Source: Chthoniobacterales bacterium
Lineage (GTDB): Bacteria; Verrucomicrobiota; Verrucomicrobiia; Chthoniobacterales; UBA10450
DNA length: 7,428 bases
Assembly (NCBI GenBank): GCA_013695905.1
Contig: JACCZQ010000422.1
Location: forward strand, 1 to 7,428
Direction of reading: 5' to 3'
Numbering within the stretch: the first letter of the stretch is position 1; every line of letters starts with the position of its first letter. A program made the position numbers and the translations under genes. The notes under the pieces were generated by a model. That model saw only the letters and a program-made list of their open reading frames with translations. It was not told the DNA's origin and did no database searches. Positions 1 to 6,206 of the stretch are shown piece by piece.

Positions 1-54
1 CGGCTGTTGACCACCCGGCGACAAGCGGCCGCAGCGATGGCAACTCACGCGTGA
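1..54 (+). CDS. possible 3' end of a gene cut by the window edge
   Basis: Reading frame 1 is open from the first base to a TGA at 52-54 and encodes the 17-residue tail RLLTTRRQAAAAMATHA. Nothing identifies the family. The main reason to list it is position: the stop falls inside a 12-base palindrome (44-55) and is followed 7 bases later by a strong hairpin (62-81), as at a gene end. Frame 3 is also open from the edge, but it runs antisense through the amidase gene and is a shadow. The call is weak because 17 codons carry little coding signal. Confidence 0.2.
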   Translation, partial: RLLTTRRQAAAAMATHA

Positions 55-55
55 G
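44..55. repeat. 12-base perfect palindrome
   Basis: CTCACGCGTGAG equals its own reverse complement. It overlaps the TGA at 52-54 of the possible edge gene and lies 6 bases left of the hairpin at 62-81. It could be a protein-binding site or part of a transcript-end structure. No function can be assigned. Confidence 0.5.
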
Positions 56-61
56 ATGTAG

Positions 62-81
62 GCCGGGTCCCCCGACCCGGC
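62..81. repeat. strong intergenic hairpin (8-bp stem, 4-base loop)
   Basis: GCCGGGTC at 62-69 pairs perfectly with GACCCGGC at 74-81 around a CCCC loop. It lies between the convergent ends of the possible edge gene (stop at 54, plus strand) and the amidase gene (stop at 153, minus strand). No T-run follows on either strand, so it is not a canonical intrinsic terminator. It may still act as a transcript-end structure or be a dispersed intergenic repeat. The remaining bases up to 152 show nothing else. Confidence 0.55.
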
Positions 82-152
82 GGGGGGTGACGTCGCCACC
101 GCCGATGCGCGATGTTTTTGGCCGGAACGACGTCTCACGGCGCCGCGTCGGC

Positions 153-893
153 TTACAGCGCTCGCATCGCCAGCACGGCCTCGCGGACTGCGGTGACAAT
201 TTTTCGCTGGCGCTCGGGCGTGTTCAGCTCCGCCTCTTCCTCGGGGTGCACGATGACTCCGCACTCGAGCAGCACGGCAGGCATGCGGGCGCGTTTCAGC
301 ACGAGGAGATCGTTGAAGCGGTAGACGCCGTGTTGCGGCACCACGAAATCGCGGCCTTCCCCAGGGATCTTCTCCGCGTGATGCGCCGTCGGCACCATCC
401 CCTGCTCCCGCATGGCGCGGCCGAGTTGCTTCGCGAATTCGAAACTCGGCCCCGGCTGCGCGTTTTTGTCCGAAAAGAAGACGGAGTAGCCGTGGAATTT
501 CTCGCTCAGCCGCGCCATCCGGCCTTCGAGCAGCCGCGTCACTTTGTAGCGTTCGTTCACCGAATCGTGATGCACCGAGAGGAAGAGATCGGCCTTGGCG
601 CGATTCGCTACGTCGCCGCGTTCGAGGATTGGGATTTCGCGGCCGGATTCATTCACCACCAGCACCGACACACCCGGCTGCTGCCGCAGATCGGCCGCGA
701 TCAGCCGCGTCATGCGTTTGTTAAACTCGTACTCAGGAACTCCGCGCGCGCTGTAGGCACCGGGAGTTTTCGGGGAATGGCCGATATCGAGGGCGACGAG
801 AAACGTGCCGGAGCGTTTGAGTTCCTGCGCCTGGGCGCAAGGGACAGCCGCAGTCGCAAGCAAGCAGATGAAAAAGAGAAGACGTGTCGACAT
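153..893 (-). CDS. secreted N-acetylmuramoyl-L-alanine amidase (Amidase_3 family)
   Basis: Predicted zinc amidase that cuts the bond between N-acetylmuramic acid and the L-alanine of the stem peptide in peptidoglycan, acting outside the cytoplasmic membrane. Residues 1-22 form a signal peptide: positive start MSTR, hydrophobic core 5-18, AQA cleavage motif at 20-22. The catalytic domain fills the rest. DIGH at 36-39 gives the first zinc His. The EYEFN segment at 54-58 carries the usual Glu ligand (E54 or E56). SVHHD at 106-110 gives the second His (H108). LLECGVI around E210 is the late catalytic Glu motif (family form LVELGFL). At 246 residues it is a minimal amidase with no recognisable wall-binding or AMIN domain. 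The ATG at 891-893 is supported by the signal peptide; the ribosome-binding site is weak. It starts 22 bases after the tRNA-Glu gene and probably shares its transcript. Family call firm; septal versus recycling role unknown. Confidence 0.93.
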   Translation of the reverse strand: MSTRLLFFICLLATAAVPCAQAQELKRSGTFLVALDIGHSPKTPGAYSARGVPEYEFNKRMTRLIAADLRQQPGVSVLVVNESGREIPILERGDVANRAKADLFLSVHHDSVNERYKVTRLLEGRMARLSEKFHGYSVFFSDKNAQPGPSFEFAKQLGRAMREQGMVPTAHHAEKIPGEGRDFVVPQHGVYRFNDLLVLKRARMPAVLLECGVIVHPEEEAELNTPERQRKIVTAVREAVLAMRAL

Positions 894-915
894 AGTGGCG
901 CGCCTGACGCAGAAG

Positions 916-988
916 CGACCCTAACGGGATTCGAACCCGTGTTACCGCCGTGAAAGGGCGGTGTCCTAGGCCTCTGGACGATAGGGTC
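916..988 (-). tRNA. tRNA-Glu (anticodon UUC)
   Basis: Read on the minus strand, a complete 73-base cloverleaf is present. The acceptor GACCCTA pairs with TAGGGTC. The D stem is GTCC/GGAC. The anticodon stem CCGCC/GGCGG holds loop CTTTCAC with anticodon TTC. The T arm is ACGGG-TTCGAAT-CCCGT. The discriminator base is G, as usual for tRNA-Glu, and CCA is not encoded (the next bases read CTT). It lies 56 bases downstream of the waaA stop and 22 bases upstream of the amidase start, all on the same strand. No separate promoter was recognised in the short upstream gap. Confidence 0.96.
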
Positions 989-1044
989 AGGAGCGGGGGC
1001 AATATCTGGAGCACCCACACGCCTTGCAAGTAGTTTGCGGCAGG

Positions 1045-2343
1045 TCAAGGGCGAGTCTGCGACCGCGCTTTCAGCGACATCAGCAACTCGGCGGTTCGAT
1101 CTGTCGCGCCACGGTGACAGGCCAGGACGCGCTCCGCGTTTGCGACAAGGCGCTGCCGTGCGGCTGCATCCCGCAGCAGGTCGCCGCAGTGGCGGGCGAG
1201 CGCCTCGGCATCGGGGACCTGGAGGGCCGCGTCGTGGGCGACGAGTGATTGCGCCAGCCGCGCGAAATTTTCCATGTGTGGCCCGAACACCACCGGCTTG
1301 CCGGCGAGGATCGGCTCCACGGGATTTTGGCCGCCGTTCGTCGTAAGGCTTTTCCCGATGAACACGACGGTCGCAACGGAATACCAGTTCCTGAGTTCAC
1401 CGGTGGTGTCGAGCAGGAGGCAATCAAAAGGCGACGGCGTCCCACTGCGGAGCAGCACCTGCAGGTGGAGCTGGGCGAGTTGCGTGCGGATGTCCCGCGT
1501 TCTTTCTACATGCCGGGGAGCGATGATTAATTTGAGCGAGGGAAACTCCGTCCGCAGCCGAAGGAATACTTGCGCGAGGATTTCTTCTTCGCCGGGATGT
1601 GTGCTGCCGCCGAAGAGGATCAATTGTTCGGCGGGATCAATGCCGAATTTCTGCAGAGCGGCGGCGGGCGCGGAGGAGGCATTCTGCGCCTCGGTGGGAT
1701 CGTACTTGATGCTGCCGACAGGGTGGATTCGCTCGCGCGGAATTCCGAGCGCTGCCCAGCGGGCGACGTCTTCCAGCTCCTGCACGCAGACGAGGTCGAG
1801 GCAGCGGAAGGTCGGCGCCACGATACGGCGGAAGCGGCGGAAGCGGCGCTCGGACCGCGGCGACAAGCGGGCGTTGACCAGCGCGATGGGAATCCCGCGC
1901 GCACGTGTGGTCGCCGCGAGGTTTGGCCACACCTCCGCTTCGACGAGAATAATCTGGCGCGGGCGAATCGCACCAAAAGCCCGCTGCACCACCGGCCAGA
2001 AATCGAGCGGGTTGTACATCACGAGCATCCACGGCTGCGCTTCTTTCTCGGCAAACGCGAAGCCGGTCGTGGTGGTGGTGGTCAGCACGCACTCGAACGC
2101 CGGCTGCAGCTCGCGCAGCTTGGCCGCGAGCTTCAACGCGATCGCGACTTCGCCGACGCTAACGGCGTGAATCCAGATCGGGTTCTGCTGTGCCAGCCGC
2201 GCCCGTACTTCCGCGCTGTAGATACCGAACCGCTGTCCGAAATTCCGCCGATAGTTCCCGCGCCGCCGCATCTTCAGCAGGTAAGCCGGCAGGAACAGCA
2301 GCAGCGCGAACGGGAAAAGGAGATTGTAGAGGAGCCGGATCAT
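1045..2343 (-). CDS. waaA: 3-deoxy-D-manno-octulosonic acid (Kdo) transferase
   Basis: Transfers Kdo from CMP-Kdo to the lipid A precursor, the first step of lipopolysaccharide core assembly, at the cytoplasmic face of the inner membrane (glycosyltransferase family 30). The 432-residue length is normal. A hydrophobic anchor lies at 4-23. A basic stretch leads into FGQRFG (35-40), the usual ERFG region. HAVSVGE at 59-65 contains the Glu known as the catalytic base in characterised WaaA. A run of six Thr follows, then VEAEVWPN, the second hallmark. The C-terminal half carries VGSIKYD, GGSTHPGEEE, APRH and NPVEPILAGKPVVFGPHMENF, the nucleotide-sugar side of a GT-B fold. Its ATG shares one base with the rsmD stop (TGATG), so translation is likely coupled. 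Whether it adds one, two or more Kdo units cannot be read from the sequence. Call is firm. Confidence 0.96.
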   Translation of the reverse strand: MIRLLYNLLFPFALLLFLPAYLLKMRRRGNYRRNFGQRFGIYSAEVRARLAQQNPIWIHAVSVGEVAIALKLAAKLRELQPAFECVLTTTTTTGFAFAEKEAQPWMLVMYNPLDFWPVVQRAFGAIRPRQIILVEAEVWPNLAATTRARGIPIALVNARLSPRSERRFRRFRRIVAPTFRCLDLVCVQELEDVARWAALGIPRERIHPVGSIKYDPTEAQNASSAPAAALQKFGIDPAEQLILFGGSTHPGEEEILAQVFLRLRTEFPSLKLIIAPRHVERTRDIRTQLAQLHLQVLLRSGTPSPFDCLLLDTTGELRNWYSVATVVFIGKSLTTNGGQNPVEPILAGKPVVFGPHMENFARLAQSLVAHDAALQVPDAEALARHCGDLLRDAAARQRLVANAERVLACHRGATDRTAELLMSLKARSQTRP

Positions 2344-2990
2344 CAGGGCGGTGGCTGCTGCGCGTCAGATTCGCCAGGCGGGACGCCCGGCGGCCGCACA
2401 GCCGGGACGGACTGTGCTACGGGGATTCCGTCGGGCGCATCGGCGCGCTTAAGGAAGAGCACCTCCGTGGCGCCGTAGGTGCGCGCCCGCACGATCTTCC
2501 ACAAGCCGGTCGAGATGAGCTGCTCCGCCGGACGCTTTTCGAGCACGAAAATGCCACCCGGTTCCAGCAATTGCGGAAGCTTCTCGTGGTCCAGCAGCAA
2601 CCGCGAGAACTCTCCGCCGCCTTTCCTTTTCTCGTAGGGCGGGTCGGCGAAGATGAAATCGTAGCGCTCGTCCATCCGCGGTGAATCGAGGAACGCAAAA
2701 ACGTCCTTGATCCAGACACGGCCGCGCAATTTCGTGCGGATGAAATTCTGCTCGATGGCGAGCGCGGCGGTGCGGTTTCCCTCCACAAACGTCGCCGAGC
2801 CCGCGCCGCGGCTCAGCGCCTCAATCCCGAGGCCGCCGGTGCCGGCGAAGAGATCGAGCACGCGCGCGCCGATCATCCCGGCCCCGAGGCTGGAGAAGAT
2901 CGCCGCCTTCACGCGATCCATCGTGGGCCGCACGTCTGTCTCGGGGACCGACAGTCGAATTCCGCCGGCGCTCCCGGCGATCACCCTCAT
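2343..2990 (-). CDS. rsmD: 16S rRNA (guanine966-N2)-methyltransferase
   Basis: S-adenosylmethionine-dependent enzyme that methylates N2 of G966 of 16S rRNA during small-subunit assembly. The N-terminus MRVIAGSAGG with RPTMDRVKAAIFSSL (21-35) is typical of RsmD. The SAM-binding motif I is DLFAGTGGLG (46-55), followed by an acidic motif II at E70. The catalytic DPPY is at 116-119. The conserved domain ends near residue 180. A Pro-rich tail of about 30 residues follows, ending QQPPP, which makes 215 residues against about 198 in E. coli; this tail lies just before the waaA overlap. The start ATG overlaps the stop of the AsmA gene by four bases (ATGA at 2987-2990). A GAGGAG lies two bases before the ATG, a close ribosome-binding site. 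Confidence 0.95.
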   Translation of the reverse strand: MRVIAGSAGGIRLSVPETDVRPTMDRVKAAIFSSLGAGMIGARVLDLFAGTGGLGIEALSRGAGSATFVEGNRTAALAIEQNFIRTKLRGRVWIKDVFAFLDSPRMDERYDFIFADPPYEKRKGGGEFSRLLLDHEKLPQLLEPGGIFVLEKRPAEQLISTGLWKIVRARTYGATEVLFLKRADAPDGIPVAQSVPAVRPPGVPPGESDAQQPPP

Positions 2991-4600
2991 GGCTCCTCGT
3001 CCCGCGCGAGCGGCTCGATGGGCGGCGGCACCGGCGTGGCGTCCTTTACGGCATCGGCCGCGGGCATGGTCTCCACTGGCACAGGCACGGGTACTTCGAG
3101 CGGTGTCGGCCCGGCGGCTGCTGCCGCGGCTTCCCGAGCTGCGGCTGCTGCGCGTTGTTTTCGTTTCACGCGCTCCGACCTGCCGCCGCCTAACAAGCTG
3201 TTCAAGACACCGCCGAGATCCCGCAGCTCCGGGCCCACGATTTTGTCGACGAGATTTGTCCGCGGACGCTCGAGCGTGCCGGAGATTTGAAAATTTACCG
3301 CAGCGTATCCGGGTTCCCCGATGAGGAGAAAATTTTCGCGCACGGGGCGGAACAGCTGCTCGCGGATGCGTTCGTTAATCGCGAGCTGCGACTCCAGGCG
3401 GAGCCGGCCGTTGAAATGGACGGTGCCGGCGGCGGAGAGGCGGATGTTGGGCGAGGTCAGCAGCAGCTCGTCGATCGTGACCACCCCGGGTTCGATGCGA
3501 TACTTCACGTGCGCCTGGTCGAAATGCAGCTGCTTCAGCTCATCGATGCGCAGGAGCTGCCCGAGAGCCACGAGCAGGCTGTATTGCCGCAGCTGGCCAT
3601 CGCGCAGCACGATCTCGCCTGCACCCCTCAGCGCGTTCGGGTCGGCCGTGTTGCCAAACGCCTCGAGGTGACCTTCGATCTGTCCCTCCACCATGCCCAC
3701 CGGCCCCCCTGCGTCGGTGACGATCTGATCCGCGTGCAGCTCGCGAAATTTCACGGTGACCTGGAACGGCGAGTCCGCCTCGAGCGGGTTCATTTTGAAA
3801 CGGCCCGTGATCTCGCCCCCGGCGGCGCGCGCCCGGATATCAGAGAACTCCAGCTCCGTCGGGTCGTACTTGATCGGCGATTGCAGACTCTCCAGATAGA
3901 AGCGATTGCGCAGCGCTGTCTTCGCGATGCTGGCATTCCCCCGGACCGCGGTGGCGTCGCGGAAATCGGAGCGAAACCGCACCCCCTCAAAGGTGGCGAC
4001 AGGGTTTCGGTTGGCATCGAGAAAGCGGAAGCTGCCGTTGGTGAGATTCACCCGGCGCACCTCGGGGGTGAAACGCGCGGGGTCTTCCTCCGGCTCTGGC
4101 GGAACCAGCGCGGAATCCGGAGCAGGCTCCGGCGACACGGGAGCCGCCGCGATTTCCGGACTGCCCGGCACGCGCTCCGGCTCGGCCGCCGGAGCTTCCT
4201 CTTCCAGTCGCAGCGACGCCGGCAGCCGCCATTTCCCATCGTCGTTCTGCGCCCAGACGACCTTCGGGTTGATCAACGACACTTCCGTGATCACCAGCCG
4301 CCGCGCGAAAAGCGACGCCACCCGCACGCGCAGCCGGAATGTGTCCGCCCGAAGAAAAGCGGATTCCACCGAGCCATCCTCCTGCGGCATGGTGATGCCG
4401 GTAAGTTTCAGTCCCCACCACGGCGTGACGCTGATGCGCTGGATGTGGAGCGGCGTGCCGAGACGCTGGCTCAGCTCGTGTTGAATCCGGGCTTGTGTGC
4501 TGTGTGACTGCACATAAAGATTCACCGCCAGGAGCGCCACGATGCCCAGCCCCAGGAGCACGCCTGCCACGATGAGCGTCAGACGGGTCGCCTTTTTCAC
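2987..4600 (-). CDS. AsmA-family envelope protein, membrane anchored
   Basis: Likely inner-membrane protein with a large periplasmic part; AsmA/YhdP-type proteins are linked to outer-membrane assembly and lipid transport. A short basic N-terminus (MKKATR) precedes one transmembrane segment at about 7-29. An N-terminal AsmA-like region follows (LGTPLHIQRISVTPWWGLKLTGI; FLRADTFRLRVRVASLFARRLVITEVSLINPKVVW). Next is a low-complexity Pro/Glu/Ala linker around 135-178, then a C-terminal AsmA-type beta-rich region (GAGEIVLRDGQLRQYSLL...LSAAGTVHFNGRLRLESQLAIN). The end is an Ala- and Pro/Val-rich tail. Of 537 residues, the linker and tail are the odd parts. The start codon is GTG (4598-4600) with no clear ribosome-binding site; it is chosen because the signal-anchor begins there. 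It leads the coupled cluster AsmA-rsmD-waaA, which fits an outer-membrane role. Family by sequence character; exact substrate unknown. Confidence 0.82.
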   Translation of the reverse strand: MKKATRLTLIVAGVLLGLGIVALLAVNLYVQSHSTQARIQHELSQRLGTPLHIQRISVTPWWGLKLTGITMPQEDGSVESAFLRADTFRLRVRVASLFARRLVITEVSLINPKVVWAQNDDGKWRLPASLRLEEEAPAAEPERVPGSPEIAAAPVSPEPAPDSALVPPEPEEDPARFTPEVRRVNLTNGSFRFLDANRNPVATFEGVRFRSDFRDATAVRGNASIAKTALRNRFYLESLQSPIKYDPTELEFSDIRARAAGGEITGRFKMNPLEADSPFQVTVKFRELHADQIVTDAGGPVGMVEGQIEGHLEAFGNTADPNALRGAGEIVLRDGQLRQYSLLVALGQLLRIDELKQLHFDQAHVKYRIEPGVVTIDELLLTSPNIRLSAAGTVHFNGRLRLESQLAINERIREQLFRPVRENFLLIGEPGYAAVNFQISGTLERPRTNLVDKIVGPELRDLGGVLNSLLGGGRSERVKRKQRAAAAAREAAAAAAGPTPLEVPVPVPVETMPAADAVKDATPVPPPIEPLARDEEP

Positions 4601-4624
4601 GCCGGAAGGTTACGCAGCGCCTGT

Positions 4625-5554
4625 TTGAAGAAAAGATCAAAGCCCCGCCCGCTCCTGTCACCATTGAGACGCATTGCTGTCATCCTGAATCCTGCCGCAC
4701 GAGGCGAGCGGGCGAAGCGTCTCCGCCGCCGGGTGGAATCGACCGCGGAAGGTGCCGTGCTCCTTTCGACGACGCGGTGTGGCGATGCTGAATCGCTCGC
4801 GCGGACCGCGGCGCAACAGGGCTTCGACTGCGTGGTGGCGGCGGGCGGCGATGGCACCGTGAACGAGGTGGTGAACGGCCTCGCCGGCACCTCCGCTGCG
4901 CTCGGCCTGCTGCCGCTCGGCACGATGAACGTCTTCGCGACCGAGCTGGGATTGCCCGCCGGAAATCTCGGCGAATGCTGGCGCATCATCCAGGAGGGGC
5001 ACACCCGCGCGGTCGATCTCCCGAGCGCCAACGGCAAACACTTCGTGCAACTCGCCGGCGTCGGCCTCGACGCGCAGGTGGTGAAGGAAACCAGCCGCGC
5101 CTTCAAGAAAACGCTCGGGCCCCTCAGCTACCTCGTCTCGGCCGCGCAAATCACCACCCGCCAGCCGCCGCGCCTCCAGATCGAATCACCCGACGCGGTG
5201 ACCGAAGAAGGCTCCTTCGTGCTGGTGGGGAACGGCCGCTTCTACGGAGGTCCCTTTCCGTTCTTCAAGCAGGCGGTCATCGACGACGGCCGCCTCGACG
5301 TGCTCGTCTTCAAAGGCCTCAGCTACCTGCAAATGATGCGTTACCTGCAGGACGTACTCTTCAATTCCCACATCACCTCGCCGGACGTGGAGTATTTCCA
5401 GACCACCTCGCTACGCGTCGTCAGCGAAGGCGCCGTGCCGGTGGAAGTGGATGGCGAGCTGATCGGGAACTGCCCCGTCGAATTCGCAATTCGTAAGCAC
5501 GGCCTCCGCGTCGTCGTTCCTGCGCCAAAGCCAGCGCGCGAAGTTTCTGCCTAA
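4625..5554 (+). CDS. diacylglycerol/sphingolipid kinase-family lipid kinase (YegS/DgkB type)
   Basis: Predicted ATP-dependent kinase that phosphorylates a lipid hydroxyl such as diacylglycerol, at the cytoplasmic face of the membrane. The N-terminal catalytic region reads IAVILNPAARG (17-27), then GGDGTVNEVVNGL (74-86), the nucleotide-binding glycine motif of the family, and PLGTMNVFATELGLP from 97. Most relatives have GTxNDFAR here, so Val replaces the usual Asp at 103. The C-terminal beta-sandwich shows GVGLDAQVV, NGRFYGGPFPFFKQAVIDDGRLDVLVF and VEVDGE. At 309 residues the length is normal. The listed start is TTG; a second TTG at 4664 would begin just before RRIAVILNPAARG. The nearest SD-like GGAAGG (4604-4609) is rather far from the first start, so the true start is uncertain. 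It is divergent from the AsmA gene. The lipid substrate cannot be deduced. Confidence 0.88.
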   Translation: MKKRSKPRPLLSPLRRIAVILNPAARGERAKRLRRRVESTAEGAVLLSTTRCGDAESLARTAAQQGFDCVVAAGGDGTVNEVVNGLAGTSAALGLLPLGTMNVFATELGLPAGNLGECWRIIQEGHTRAVDLPSANGKHFVQLAGVGLDAQVVKETSRAFKKTLGPLSYLVSAAQITTRQPPRLQIESPDAVTEEGSFVLVGNGRFYGGPFPFFKQAVIDDGRLDVLVFKGLSYLQMMRYLQDVLFNSHITSPDVEYFQTTSLRVVSEGAVPVEVDGELIGNCPVEFAIRKHGLRVVVPAPKPAREVSA

Positions 5555-5586
5555 CGACACCTCCAGCCAGGGCAGCGCCAGCGCCA

Positions 5587-5640
5587 GCACCGGAGGTGCG
5601 ACGGAATAAAGCCCGGAGTGCAGCGCCAGCGAAACTCCGG
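5587..5640 (+). repeat. two-hairpin repeat module, copy 1
   Basis: Hairpin 1 is GCACC-GGA-GGTGC (5587-5599). The linker GACGGAATAAAG (5600-5611) follows. Hairpin 2 has CCGGAGT (5613-5619) pairing with ACTCCGG (5634-5640). The same 54-base architecture occurs inverted at 5776-5829 with base-pair-preserving differences. It starts 32 bases after the lipid kinase stop and could influence that transcript's 3' end. Confidence 0.75.
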
Positions 5641-5666
5641 CTATGCCCGCCACGCGCAGAGCACCA

Positions 5667-5700
5667 GCCCCCGAAGGGGGCGACGGAACGAGGCCTACGT
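5667..5700 (+). repeat. hairpin repeat, half module
   Basis: GCCCCC-GAA-GGGGGC (5667-5681) is a 6-bp stem with a purine triloop. It is followed directly by GACGGAACGAGG, matching the linker of the full modules (GACGGAA-A/T-AAAG). No second hairpin is evident after it. Confidence 0.6.
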
Positions 5701-5730
5701 TTGCGATGCTGCACCTTCACTCCCGTCGCG

Positions 5731-5752
5731 ATCCGTCAGCCCCTCCGGGGCT
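5731..5752 (-). repeat. hairpin repeat, half module, inverted
   Basis: Read on the minus strand, AGCCCC-GGA-GGGGCT (arms 5747-5752 and 5738-5743) is followed by GACGGAT (5731-5737) and preceded by GCAAAG overlapping its arm. The hairpin, triloop and downstream GACGGA match the other copies. The second hairpin of the full module is absent. Confidence 0.6.
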
Positions 5753-5775
5753 TTGCTCCACCGACGCGATTTTAA

Positions 5776-5829
5776 CCCGGAGCTCTGCTGCGCGTCGCTC
5801 CGGGCTTTGTTCCGTCGTGCCTCCGGCAC
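5776..5829 (-). repeat. two-hairpin repeat module, copy 2, inverted
   Basis: On the minus strand hairpin 1 is GTGCC-GGA-GGCAC (5829-5817). The linker GACGGAACAAAG follows (5816-5805). Hairpin 2 has CCCGGAGC pairing with GCTCCGGG (5804-5797 with 5783-5776). Total length is 54 bases, identical to copy 1. Both stems differ from copy 1 by paired changes that keep them base-paired. Confidence 0.75.
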
Positions 5830-5847
5830 TTTGCTGTTCGACGAAGA

Positions 5848-5997
5848 GGTCCGTGCATATGTGCAGAGCGACGTGATTTCAGAGGGTAGCCTAGGAGATG
5901 CTGGCCAGGTTACGCGGTTCGGGTGGCCTTCAACATCCGCAGCCCGTCTACGATGAAGCCGGAGCGATTTCAAAGCGTTTGCACATATGCACGGACC
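5848..5997. repeat. 150-base element bounded by 18-base perfect inverted repeats
   Basis: GGTCCGTGCATATGTGCA at 5848-5865 recurs exactly as its reverse complement at 5980-5997. The 114-base interior has no gene. Outside the arms I see no matching target-site duplication. Size and termini resemble a miniature inverted-repeat element, but a structured RNA or a recombination remnant is equally possible. The interior also repeats GAGCGA...GATTTCA near both ends. Confidence 0.55.
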
Positions 5998-6033
5998 GAC
6001 CCCTTTCGAGACGCGGACCCCTTTCGAGACGCG
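5998..6033. repeat. 18-base perfect tandem duplication
   Basis: GACCCCTTTCGAGACGCG occurs twice head to tail (5998-6015 and 6016-6033), directly next to the right arm of the inverted-repeat element. Two copies only. Confidence 0.85.
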
Positions 6034-6151
6034 CAAGGCGTTGGCCGCCGGGAAGTTTTGCCGCTCCCATCGCCCCCGCACGCCTGTCTCCCCAGGGCGA
6101 AAAGCAACTTACCTTAAGAGCTACGACGGGCTGCTTTAGCTCGACCGGGCT

Positions 6152-6206
6152 GTTCAACATTCAGTTTCATTCCGGGCTTCGCCGGAACGAAACTTCAGGG
6201 TTAGGC
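6152..6206 (-). other. candidate attC recombination site (integron cassette 3' end)
   Basis: On the minus strand the order is GCCTAAC (fits RYYYAAC; contains the stop TAA of the phosphatase-like gene), a 6-base spacer, and arm GTTTCGTTCCGG. A 6-base loop and arm CCGGAATGAAAC follow (12 pairs, one a G-T), then a 5-base spacer and GTTGAAC (fits GTTRRRY). Total length is 55 bases, in the range of short attC sites. The stem at 6164-6193 is clear. The extra-helical base usual in the L'' arm is not evident. An ordinary stem-loop at the gene end is the alternative. Confidence 0.4.

Larger units (their letters stand above)
5555..6200. other. 646-base non-coding, repeat-rich convergent intergenic region
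   Basis: It lies between the convergent ends of the lipid kinase (5554, plus) and the phosphatase-like gene (6201, minus). Open frames here on both strands have no family features and run across repeats, so I treat them as spurious. Contents from left to right: hairpin repeats at 5587-5640, 5667-5700, 5731-5752 and 5776-5829; an inverted-repeat-bounded element at 5848-5997; an 18-base tandem duplication at 5998-6033; a stretch without recognisable structure to about 6100; a 6-base-arm inverted repeat GAGCTA/TAGCTC at about 6119-6143; and the attC-like fold from 6152. Confidence 0.7.

Noticed and set aside
51..953. 300-codon plus-strand open frame
   Set aside because: It is antisense to the amidase gene and runs through the tRNA; the translation is Arg/His-rich with no domain, while the minus strand has a signal peptide and all catalytic motifs.
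1570..2478. 302-codon plus-strand open frame across the waaA-rsmD junction
   Set aside because: It crosses two well-supported genes in antisense and has no recognisable domain.
3287..4507. 406-codon plus-strand open frame
   Set aside because: It is antisense to the AsmA-family gene in GC-rich DNA; no family features, and the minus strand carries a membrane anchor and coupled overlaps.
5411..5653. 80-codon minus-strand frame with a hydrophobic start
   Set aside because: Its first half is translated from the hairpin repeat and its second half is antisense to the lipid kinase C-terminus.
5587..6033. CRISPR array
   Set aside because: The repeats are few, differ in sequence and orientation, and are not separated by regular spacers.
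5695..6081. 128-codon minus-strand frame
   Set aside because: It is composed entirely of hairpin repeats, the inverted-repeat element and the tandem duplication, including a duplicated R-V-S-K-G-V segment from the 18-base repeat.
6164..6193. intrinsic terminator of the phosphatase-like gene
   Set aside because: The stem is strong, but the minus strand after it reads TGAATGTTG with no T-run; the attC-like reading explains the flanking boxes better.
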